Shown here: in pieces, positions 57,621 to 64,000 of the stretch | Layout: the number at the start of each line of letters is the position of its first letter | Numbering within the stretch: the stretch's first letter is position 1 | Position numbers and translations under genes: made by a program | The notes under the pieces: generated by a model | What the model was told of the DNA's origin: nothing | What the model saw: the letters and a program-made list of their open reading frames with translations, nothing else | Database searches by the model: none | Assembly: GCF_004769235.1 (NCBI RefSeq) | Contig: NZ_RQFG01000005.1 | Coordinates: 682,001-746,000 of the forward strand | From: Leptospira kanakyensis | GTDB lineage: Bacteria > Spirochaetota > Leptospiria > Leptospirales > Leptospiraceae | DNA length: 64,000 bases | Reading direction: 5' to 3'

Positions 57621-59218
57621 ATCAAACTCACTTGGAACTCAATTTTTGTATTAAAAGTATCTTCAAATAAATCTTTTTTTTCGGATACTGACCATAATTC
57701 TAAATTCGGATCCTCTCCTTTTTTATGATACAACCGACAGACCACTTTCCCTTTTTCTACTACTGCATCCAATCTTTGGATGATGGATTTTTCGGATCGG
57801 TCTAGCCCATCTCCAATACGAAGGAAGGAAGACAACTTTTTCACAAGGAGTTGGTCATCTGCCCGTAAGGCTTTGAATTCTTCGTGTTTCCCTTTGGGAC
57901 CACCCTTTCTATGATAACGAGCAAGGAGGGCTATGATTTCAATCTCTGCATTGGAAAATCCTACCATGGCTTCGGAGTTTCTGATGATATAATAACTATG
58001 TTTGTGGTAGTTATGGTGGGAAATACAAAGACCGACTTGGTGCAAATAACAAGCCGTTTCCAAATAATCTCGTTCTAAATTACCAAGACCATGTAATTCT
58101 TTTAAATCATCAAACATCTGCAAGGTGATTTTTACCACTGCTTCTGCATGTTGTTTTCCTTTAGGGTAAAGGTTGGCAACGGTTTTGATTGCCTTTTCCC
58201 GAATATTGTCCAGGGGTGGTAAGGAGGAATCTTTATGACGAAACCAGGATTCAATTGTATCATAAACAATCCCTTCCCTAAGAGCAAAATCACTCACGGT
58301 AAAAGAAGGGGCTTTGATCCTTTGTAAAACTTCATCCAAAACCAAAACACCTCCAACGATGATGTCTCCTCTTTTGGCATCAAGGCCTGGAATTTTGAGC
58401 CGTTTTTTTAAACTGTCGGCATCTAATACTTGTTTGCGGGCTTCCTTAAAAAGATCAATTGGGATTTCTGTTCCGTTCAATCTGTCCCTTTTTTCCATCT
58501 TTTTTTCCAAAACAATGGATGTCACAGAGGAGATGGTTCCCGAACTTCCTACCACCATAAAGGGTTTCCAAGTTTCAATCTGAGGTAAAAAGGCTGATAA
58601 AACCGACTCAATATGGATCCGACATTTTTGGATGTCGGTTGGACTTATGGGATCTTTCTTTAAATACTTTTCCGTCAACCGAATGGCACCGAGTTTCAAA
58701 CTGGTAGAAAAAAGGATCTCCCCCTTTTCTCCCACAAGGAGCTCCGTACTCCCTCCTCCAATGTCAATGAGTAGGATTCGTTTGTCAAAAACCGGTAGAC
58801 CTTGCAAAATTCCGAGGTAAATCAGCCTTGCTTCTTCATTTCCGGAAACCACTTGGATTTGGATTCCCGTTTCCTTCTCGGCTCGGTCAAGAAATACTTG
58901 GCGGTTCTCTGCTTCGCGTAATGCACTTGTCGCAACGGCTCGAATTTCCGCCTTGTAGGAATCGGCAAGGGTGCGAAATCGTTTGAGGCAAGCAAGTCCC
59001 CTCTCCATCGCATCGTCCTGAATGACCGCATAATCACTGCTACCACTCCCCAGTCGCACAGATTCCTTTTCCTTTGTTAGATATTCGAGTGTTCCGTCAG
59101 GTCTTAGTTTTACGACAACGATGTGGAAAGAATTTGTGCCCAAATCAATGGCAGCGAGTATCTTTTCCGTGCGAAATGCGGAATTGGGTTTTCTTAAAAT
59201 TTGTGAGAAAGGAAGCAT
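57617..59218 (-). CDS. Exopolyphosphatase/guanosine pentaphosphate phosphohydrolase (Ppx/GppA)
   Basis: A 533-residue product from the ATG at 59218; the frame is open 15 codons upstream. The ASKHA-fold N-terminal half has LAAIDLGTNSFHIVVVKL, then LIDIGGGSTELLVG and VGSSGTISSVTSI; the C-terminal half is HD-like (YLETACYLHQVGLCISHHNY). Members hydrolyse polyphosphate or pppGpp; which one cannot be told. It overlaps the SpoIIE phosphatase gene downstream by 4 bases. It is transcribed away from mreB with 144 bases between the starts. Confidence 0.92.
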   Translation of the reverse strand: MLPFSQILRKPNSAFRTEKILAAIDLGTNSFHIVVVKLRPDGTLEYLTKEKESVRLGSGSSDYAVIQDDAMERGLACLKRFRTLADSYKAEIRAVATSALREAENRQVFLDRAEKETGIQIQVVSGNEEARLIYLGILQGLPVFDKRILLIDIGGGSTELLVGEKGEILFSTSLKLGAIRLTEKYLKKDPISPTDIQKCRIHIESVLSAFLPQIETWKPFMVVGSSGTISSVTSIVLEKKMEKRDRLNGTEIPIDLFKEARKQVLDADSLKKRLKIPGLDAKRGDIIVGGVLVLDEVLQRIKAPSFTVSDFALREGIVYDTIESWFRHKDSSLPPLDNIREKAIKTVANLYPKGKQHAEAVVKITLQMFDDLKELHGLGNLERDYLETACYLHQVGLCISHHNYHKHSYYIIRNSEAMVGFSNAEIEIIALLARYHRKGGPKGKHEEFKALRADDQLLVKKLSSFLRIGDGLDRSEKSIIQRLDAVVEKGKVVCRLYHKKGEDPNLELWSVSEKKDLFEDTFNTKIEFQVSLI

Positions 59219-59301
59219 TTTGTATCTAACTAGCCTAACGAAAATTTTTACGGTTGAAAGCAAAAACCAGCCGAAAATTATGGGGAACGGGTAGAATTCT
59301 A

Positions 59302-59329
59302 TTGTTTTGGTGTAAACCCACCGTAAATT
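59302..59329 (+). promoter_or_regulatory. Candidate promoter of mreB
   Basis: TTGTTT (59302-59307) and TAAATT (59324-59329), 16 bases apart, lie 33 bases before the mreB ATG, which is preceded by AGGATCTG. Both boxes match the consensus only partly. Confidence 0.35.
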
Positions 59330-59362
59330 CCCCCTTTCGTACTTCTTTCACCAGGATCTGAT

Positions 59363-60385
59363 ATGATATTTGATAACCTCTATGGACTTTTCTCGAACGA
59401 TATGGGAATCGATTTGGGAACCGCGAACACCCTCGTGCATGTGAAAGGGCAAGGAATTGTCTTATCAGAACCGTCGGTCGTGGCAGTCCAGGCCTCTACT
59501 GGCCGAGTCCTTGCTGTAGGACAAGAAGCAAAACGAATGCTAGGAAGAACTCCTGGTGATATCGTTGCCATTCGCCCAATGAAAGACGGTGTTATCGCCG
59601 ACTTCGAAACTGTAGAAAAGATGATTCGTTACTTCATCGCTAAAGTTCACAACCGCACTACATTTGTAAAACCACGCATCGTCATCGGAGTTCCCTCTGG
59701 AATTACCGAAGTAGAAAGACGTGCCGTTCGTGAGTCCGCCGAACAAGCGGGTGCTCGCGAAATCTTCCTCATCGAAGAAGCACTCGCTGCTGCCATCGGT
59801 GCCAACATCCCGATCCATGAACCAGCAGGAAACATGATCGTTGATATCGGCGGGGGAACCACAGAAATCGCTGTGATCTCTCTTGGTGGTATGGTGATCG
59901 CTGAGTCCATCCGAACTGGGGGAGACGAATTTGATGAAGCCATTGTCAAATACCTTCGTAACCAATACAACCTAGTCGTTGGAGAAAGAACTGCCGAGGA
60001 CATCAAACTTACCATCGGAAACGCTTTCGCAGACAAACGTGTGGATACGATGGAAGTAAAAGGCCGTGACGCTATTTCTGGTCTTCCACGTACCCTCGAA
60101 CTTGATTCCAACGAAATCCGTAAAGCCCTCAAAGAACCAACAGACGAAATCCTAGACGGAATCAAATCCGTATTGGAAAGAACTCCGCCAGAACTTGCAG
60201 CCGACATTGTAGAACGAGGAATCGTTCTGACTGGTGGTGGTTGCCTCCTTCGTGGTCTCGAACACTACCTCACCAAAGAAACAGGAGTTCCGGTATTCCG
60301 TGCTGAGAACCCACTGACTTGTGTGGTTCTTGGAACGGGTCGTTACTTGGATGAATTGAAATACATTAAGCCAGGAATCCGATAA
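59363..60385 (+). CDS. mreB: Rod-shape-determining protein MreB
   Basis: A 340-residue bacterial actin that guides cell-wall synthesis along the cylinder. Family marks are [20 protein letters not shown], the [15 protein letters not shown] region, [35 protein letters not shown] and [15 protein letters not shown]. Length is normal. In contrast to neighbours its codon use is more GC-rich, as expected for high expression. mreC and mreD are not next to it; a strong terminator follows within 30 bases, so it is a single-gene unit. Confidence 0.97.
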   Translation: MIFDNLYGLFSNDMGIDLGTANTLVHVKGQGIVLSEPSVVAVQASTGRVLAVGQEAKRMLGRTPGDIVAIRPMKDGVIADFETVEKMIRYFIAKVHNRTTFVKPRIVIGVPSGITEVERRAVRESAEQAGAREIFLIEEALAAAIGANIPIHEPAGNMIVDIGGGTTEIAVISLGGMVIAESIRTGGDEFDEAIVKYLRNQYNLVVGERTAEDIKLTIGNAFADKRVDTMEVKGRDAISGLPRTLELDSNEIRKALKEPTDEILDGIKSVLERTPPELAADIVERGIVLTGGGCLLRGLEHYLTKETGVPVFRAENPLTCVVLGTGRYLDELKYIKPGIR

Positions 60386-60410
60386 ACATCGGTTAAATGA
60401 TTTGGTGAGA

Positions 60411-60440
60411 AAAAGGGGAACGAAAGTTCCCTTTTTTTTT
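60411..60440 (+). terminator. Intrinsic terminator of mreB
   Basis: AAAAGGGGAAC and GTTCCCTTTT form a stem with a GAAA tetraloop and one G-T pair, followed by a run of T. It lies about 26 bases after the mreB stop. Confidence 0.9.
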
Positions 60441-60735
60441 GCTAAAGAACTGATGGCATAGTTGGAGCCCTCGAGGATGAAGGCGAATATACGCAATACG
60501 ATTAGTAATCAAATTAGCGTGCGCAATACGCAACGCAAATAGCCGCATGAATTCACGGAGCTAAACGAAATGCGTGTAGAGGCACTGAGATTGTGGATAT
60601 ACGAATAAAGTGTGTAAGTTTTACATTTCTCTAGATACATACGGGAAATTAAAAAATGAGAAAATTTAACTTGTATTTAATGCTAACTTTGGTAATTGAC
60701 ATTGACAATGCCACAAAAATCAATCCACATAAATT
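60441..60735. other. Intergenic stretch with short direct repeats
   Basis: Together with the terminator region this makes 350 bases without a gene. It has two copies of CGCAATACG (near 60493 and 60522) in a GC-richer patch, then becomes AT-rich. TTGACATTGACA near 60705 looks like a -35 but no good -10 follows before the ATG at 60736. No reading frame is supported. Confidence 0.5.
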
Positions 60736-61296
60736 ATGGATAAAAAATTTGGCTTTTTAATTGTTTTCTTTAGCGTAAACTTGTATTCACAACCAATTCC
60801 CAAAATTTTCAATGTGGAAGAAATAGCTCGCTTTAGTTTTACTTCAGTTCATCTTCAATTTTGCCAAAACTTAATAAATAAATCAAAAAAAGAGAGTTTA
60901 AGTGATTTTGATTTCTGGAAAGAATTTAATTCTGAAAAATGTCTTCCTAAAGAAAAAATAATCAATATGAAAGAAATATGTCTTCTCGAATTAGTTGACT
61001 CAACAGATGAAGTGGCTTTCTTTTTTAATATTCTATGCAATGAAAACAAATCAAAAAAGAATCATAAAAAATTTGAACTTATTCCGATTATGACGGTTGC
61101 TGAATCTGATCCAAATGATCTCAAAGAAACGGAATATATATTGGATCCTGAATATAAGAACTTTAGAACAAAATATAAAATAGGCAAAGAACTCTTAAAA
61201 TACAAAAAACACACGAAATTTGATGCTGAGATTTTAAAATTTGATCAGGGTGGAGATCAAATTTTTTATACGATCATAAACATCAAATCACGATAA
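60736..61296 (+). CDS. Putative exported protein, unknown family
   Basis: A 186-residue, Lys-rich protein with a signal peptide (FGFLIVFFSVNLYSQ). Cys residues in FCQNLINK, EKCLP, EICLLE and ILCNEN could form disulfides after export. No family is recognised. No clear ribosome site precedes the ATG, which lowers confidence in the exact start. It is AT-rich and isolated between mreB and a palindrome-rich gap, like other orphan genes of accessory regions. Confidence 0.62.
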   Translation: MDKKFGFLIVFFSVNLYSQPIPKIFNVEEIARFSFTSVHLQFCQNLINKSKKESLSDFDFWKEFNSEKCLPKEKIINMKEICLLELVDSTDEVAFFFNILCNENKSKKNHKKFELIPIMTVAESDPNDLKETEYILDPEYKNFRTKYKIGKELLKYKKHTKFDAEILKFDQGGDQIFYTIINIKSR

Positions 61297-61884
61297 GTGG
61301 GTATACTTTTAGCCTATATCACACCTGTGTTACCAAGATCGAATCCATCTAATGGTGGCCTTGCTATTTGCGACGAGTATTAAGGCAGAAAATTACACTC
61401 AGTATTCTGGTCACGTCCGAACGTAAATAATAGCAGTAAAACCAAACAAAAATCAAAGCGAAATCATGAACAAGTAGATGTGATATACACATTAAAATAA
61501 ATCGAACAATAACGTGGATAACCGAATTTGGTGTAGTTTTTGGGTGCAGATTTCCGGCTATCTGCTCCAATCTTTGCCTACGCAAAGGATTTCCGCACGC
61601 AGATTATATTTAAATCATGTAGAACTCGGAGATTGTAATCTCCAACATAACACGCCCAGCTTATGTTGGCTTCGCTTTGCTCATCCACCAAAAGCCAAAG
61701 ATTCTGTTTGATTGACCCTCACTCCTATAATCGCTGCGGATTTATCCGGGGTGAGAGGATTACTGAATTCGAGGAATAAAAAGTTAACAAAAGTTTATTG
61801 ATCAAGAAAAATTATAACTGACTCATAGCTACCAATAATCATATATATGATTTATAATCGAAAAATTACGTTATACGGTAACAT
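61297..61884. other. 588-base non-coding stretch, palindrome-rich
   Basis: No credible gene is seen. Besides the palindrome cluster described separately, there is CGGAT-TT-ATCCG near 61736, enclosed by CTCAC/GTGAG. The final 120 bases are AT-rich and must hold the promoter of the large lipoprotein gene. A short frame (61514-61711) has the look of translated repeat DNA, not of a gene. Confidence 0.6.
61546..61669. repeat. Cluster of consecutive hairpins with competing arms
   Basis: GCAGAT (61546-61551), ATCTGC (61560-61565) and GCAGAT (61599-61604) allow two mutually exclusive stems; inside the second, TTTGC-ctac-GCAAA adds a stem. Then GGAGATT-gt-AATCTCC (61628-61643) and CCAACATAA/TTATGTTGG (61642-61669) follow directly. 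Confidence 0.75.
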
Positions 61885-64000
61885 ATGAAATTCTTAAACC
61901 TTCCACTTGTGCTTTTTTTTACTACAAACTGTATTCTTACTCCATTATTTAATTTTAATACCAATCCTGGTAGCATTGTAAATGATATCTTACTTGTCTT
62001 AGGTGCCTCAAATAATTCAGCAGGAACTGCGGAAGCACATGATTCGGTACCCATCGGTGATGGAGAAGTGACAATCAAGGGAGGAACCTTACGTTCGAAC
62101 GATGGCATGATAACGATCGATATTCCAGAAGGTGCTGTGGCAGAAACCGTTGAATTTAAGATTTCTAAATTTACCTTGGTAACAAACTCGTATCCAGGTA
62201 GTTATTTACCGACAAGCTCTGCTTATGAAATTTTGCCATCGTATCGATTTAAAAAACCAGTGACTGTTAGTATGTCGCTAAATACTGCCACCATACAAAG
62301 TTTAAACCTTTCCAAAACAAAAAGCTTAGGTTTTTCGTATAGCACGACAAGTGTGACAGATAATTCAGGAAGGTTTCCAAGTTGGCTCGCTCATGACACC
62401 ATAATTGTCGGTGACAAAGTAGTCTTTAATACGGAGACCTTTTCAATTTTTGGAATCGGGACACCTCCTCCTGGCAATCAGCCACCTATCAATCTTGGAG
62501 CATCTTATTATTTTAAAGCAGGATGTAGTTACCTTCCTTATATGCTGCGGACAAGAGTCATCGATCCTGATGGAGATCCTATTCAAGTTTATCTGATTAC
62601 AGGTCCAGGAAATGGAGGTGCCGTCGCTATTCCAATGGCCCGCGAAGGAGTCACCGACTGGTATACAGCAAATATTCCCTATGAAGCAATGAGTGAATCA
62701 GGAATTCAAATCCAGATTTCAGCTTCTGATTCCTATGGCCAAACTAGTTTTGTTCCCTCTAGCGGAATTTTTAATTATCCAAATAGTTCCAACAATGCTT
62801 TGTACATTTCCAATTTCGAATTGGATCAAGACAATGATGGACTTCTTTGTGCTTGGGAAAGAGATAACGGAAAAAGTGATACAAATGCCGGTGATGCTGG
62901 GGGAGTTGTAGATTCCGATGGAGATGGTATTCCAAATGTCGCCGACCACACTCCGAATGGCGAAGCCAATCCTCCTATAGATTTTTTACAAATCATGCCA
63001 GCAACAGTGAGTCTCGATTTAACCGATAAAGTAATCTTTGGTGTAACGGCAAGGTTTGGCGGTTCACCAAGATATGTAAACGCAAGTTATATGACTACTG
63101 GTATTGGACTCAATGGTAGCGCTGTCGGTACGATGAATTCTAGTACCTTTTTACCTTCTGTTCCTGGAACCGCGGGTGTTGTGGCCACAGTTGGTGCAAT
63201 GAATTCGACTGCAACAGTGAATGTTCTAGATACTGTTGGGCCAAATGATATTACTACTCTTTCTGCAATGCCAATCTCCTCAAATAAAATCCAACTGCAA
63301 TGGCTTGCACCAGGCGATGATAGTCAATATGGGCGAGCCACTACATATCAAATTTTTCGATCTACAAGTTCTATCACAAATGATGGAAATTGTAATGGAG
63401 TCTTAGTCAGTCATTCTTTGATTCCAAAAAATGCAGGAGTTAGTGAAAAATTGGACGTAGGAGGTTTAAATCCAAACACAACTTATTTCTTTTGTATTCG
63501 AGCTGTCGATGAAAACGGAAATTTCAATCGATGGAACGGAACAGTTTTTGCGACTACATATCCTAATCCAGACCTCATACCTCCTTCTGACATAGCAAGT
63601 GTTACTGCGATTACTCTCGACACTGATAAAATCTTACTAAGCTGGAATGCTGTTGGTGATGATGGAAATTCGGGTTCTGCTCAAAATTATGAAATATACC
63701 GTTCTACGACTCCGCTGCTCACAGATACACAATGTAGAAGTGCCGTTCTGATTCCCAATACAGTACCAACAAGTCCTGCAGGGACAACTCTTAATTTTAC
63801 TGCGACGAACTTAGCAGACAATACAATTTACTATTTTTGTATCGTGGCCGTTGATGAATCAAACAATTATAGTGCTTGGAATGGGATAACAACTGCTACT
63901 ACCTTACGTAAAAATTTACCCCCTACCATTACGCTCGTGGATACAATTTCTGGAATACTACCGAATACGATCAGTTTAGATGCGTCACTTTCGGGAGATC
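61885..64000 (+). CDS. Large surface lipoprotein with ZU5-like, TSP3-like and FN3 domains (3' end outside window)
   Basis: The frame is open from the ATG at 61885 to the window end, at least 705 residues. The signal ends in a lipobox (LVLFFTTNC, Cys16). Residues about 50-195 resemble a ZU5-type beta domain (IPEGAVAETVEFKISKFTL). Around 310-360, DQDNDGLLCAWERDNG and DSDGDGIPNVAD are thrombospondin-type-3 Ca-binding motifs. Two fibronectin type III-like domains follow (PNDITTLSAMPISSNKIQLQ and IASVTAITLDTDKILLSW), each ending in YFFCI or YYFCI AVDE segments. It is probably an exposed adhesin-like or matrix protein. The missing end may hold more FN3 units. Confidence 0.88.
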   Translation, partial: MKFLNLPLVLFFTTNCILTPLFNFNTNPGSIVNDILLVLGASNNSAGTAEAHDSVPIGDGEVTIKGGTLRSNDGMITIDIPEGAVAETVEFKISKFTLVTNSYPGSYLPTSSAYEILPSYRFKKPVTVSMSLNTATIQSLNLSKTKSLGFSYSTTSVTDNSGRFPSWLAHDTIIVGDKVVFNTETFSIFGIGTPPPGNQPPINLGASYYFKAGCSYLPYMLRTRVIDPDGDPIQVYLITGPGNGGAVAIPMAREGVTDWYTANIPYEAMSESGIQIQISASDSYGQTSFVPSSGIFNYPNSSNNALYISNFELDQDNDGLLCAWERDNGKSDTNAGDAGGVVDSDGDGIPNVADHTPNGEANPPIDFLQIMPATVSLDLTDKVIFGVTARFGGSPRYVNASYMTTGIGLNGSAVGTMNSSTFLPSVPGTAGVVATVGAMNSTATVNVLDTVGPNDITTLSAMPISSNKIQLQWLAPGDDSQYGRATTYQIFRSTSSITNDGNCNGVLVSHSLIPKNAGVSEKLDVGGLNPNTTYFFCIRAVDENGNFNRWNGTVFATTYPNPDLIPPSDIASVTAITLDTDKILLSWNAVGDDGNSGSAQNYEIYRSTTPLLTDTQCRSAVLIPNTVPTSPAGTTLNFTATNLADNTIYYFCIVAVDESNNYSAWNGITTATTLRKNLPPTITLVDTISGILPNTISLDASLSGD

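Noticed and set aside
61514..61711. 65-codon frame in the palindrome-rich gap
   Set aside because: It spans several hairpins, has no ribosome site and looks like translated repeat DNA.
1..64000. CRISPR array, rRNA genes, insertion-sequence transposases
   Set aside because: No regularly spaced repeats, no rRNA-like stretches and no transposase motifs were seen.

Overview
The window looks like a piece of a Leptospira chromosome, most likely from a saprophytic or low-virulence species. GC content is moderate, roughly 38-40 percent by eye. The gene style also fits: many lipoproteins with loose spirochaete lipoboxes, SpoIIE-type phosphatases joined to sensor and TPR modules, a 7TM-DISM sensor, an MreB, TTG and GTG starts, and densely packed short operons. 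The genus is inferred from gene content; no ribosomal RNA is present to confirm it. There is no CRISPR array, prophage or insertion sequence.

Layout. 0-1 kb: end of a sensor histidine kinase overlapping a single-domain response regulator. 1-9.2 kb: a PfkB-family sugar/nucleoside kinase, divergent from an operon with a TonB-dependent receptor, a propeller-like lipoprotein, phosphoglycerate mutase (gpmI) and a tandem beta-lactamase-fold lipoprotein. 9.2-12 kb: a STAS anti-sigma antagonist tail-to-tail with a SpoIIE phosphatase. 12-15.6 kb: a poly-gamma-glutamate locus (pgsB, pgsC, a PgsW-type protein, a tiny membrane protein and a lipoprotein). 15.6-21.2 kb: a TPR protein, a nucleotidyltransferase-fold protein and a hybrid histidine kinase. 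21.2-26.5 kb: a long minus-strand block including PhoU, CheW, a 30-residue basic protein that is easily missed, mannose-1-phosphate guanylyltransferase, hfq, miaA and a FYDL zinc-ribbon protein. 26.6-32 kb: pdxJ, a lipoprotein, a PDZ-S41 protease and nadB.

32-37 kb is the clearest accessory stretch. A tyrosine recombinase sits among small orphan genes (lipoprotein, DUF805, DJ-1/PfpI), and the spaces between them hold four GC-rich, strongly palindromic elements. The stretch ends at a tRNA-Pro/Arg/His cluster. 37-47.4 kb returns to housekeeping: TPR protein, surE, Yip1-like protein, sppA, an APC permease, an ankyrin protein, a cation/proton antiporter, bcp and pepA. 47.4-51.4 kb is AT-rich: a 0.74-kb gene-free stretch followed by cheW, a chemoreceptor without a HAMP domain and a CheA homologue that has lost its phosphotransfer domain and part of its ATP-binding domain. 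51.5-60.4 kb: a Kelch lipoprotein, an MFS transporter, a Ppx/GppA phosphatase overlapping a second SpoIIE phosphatase, and mreB. The last 3.5 kb holds a small exported protein, a palindrome-rich non-coding stretch and a large FN3/TSP3-type lipoprotein cut by the window end.

How the parts relate. Signalling genes are prominent: two SpoIIE phosphatases, one STAS protein, two histidine kinases and two CheW proteins. The envelope is the other theme: a TonB receptor with a candidate surface partner, a poly-glutamate polymer locus, many lipoproteins and mreB. The observations most worth checking are the CheA-like protein with no phosphotransfer domain, the recombinase region with its palindromes, the possible BtuB/BtuG-like pair and the poly-glutamate locus without PgsA.
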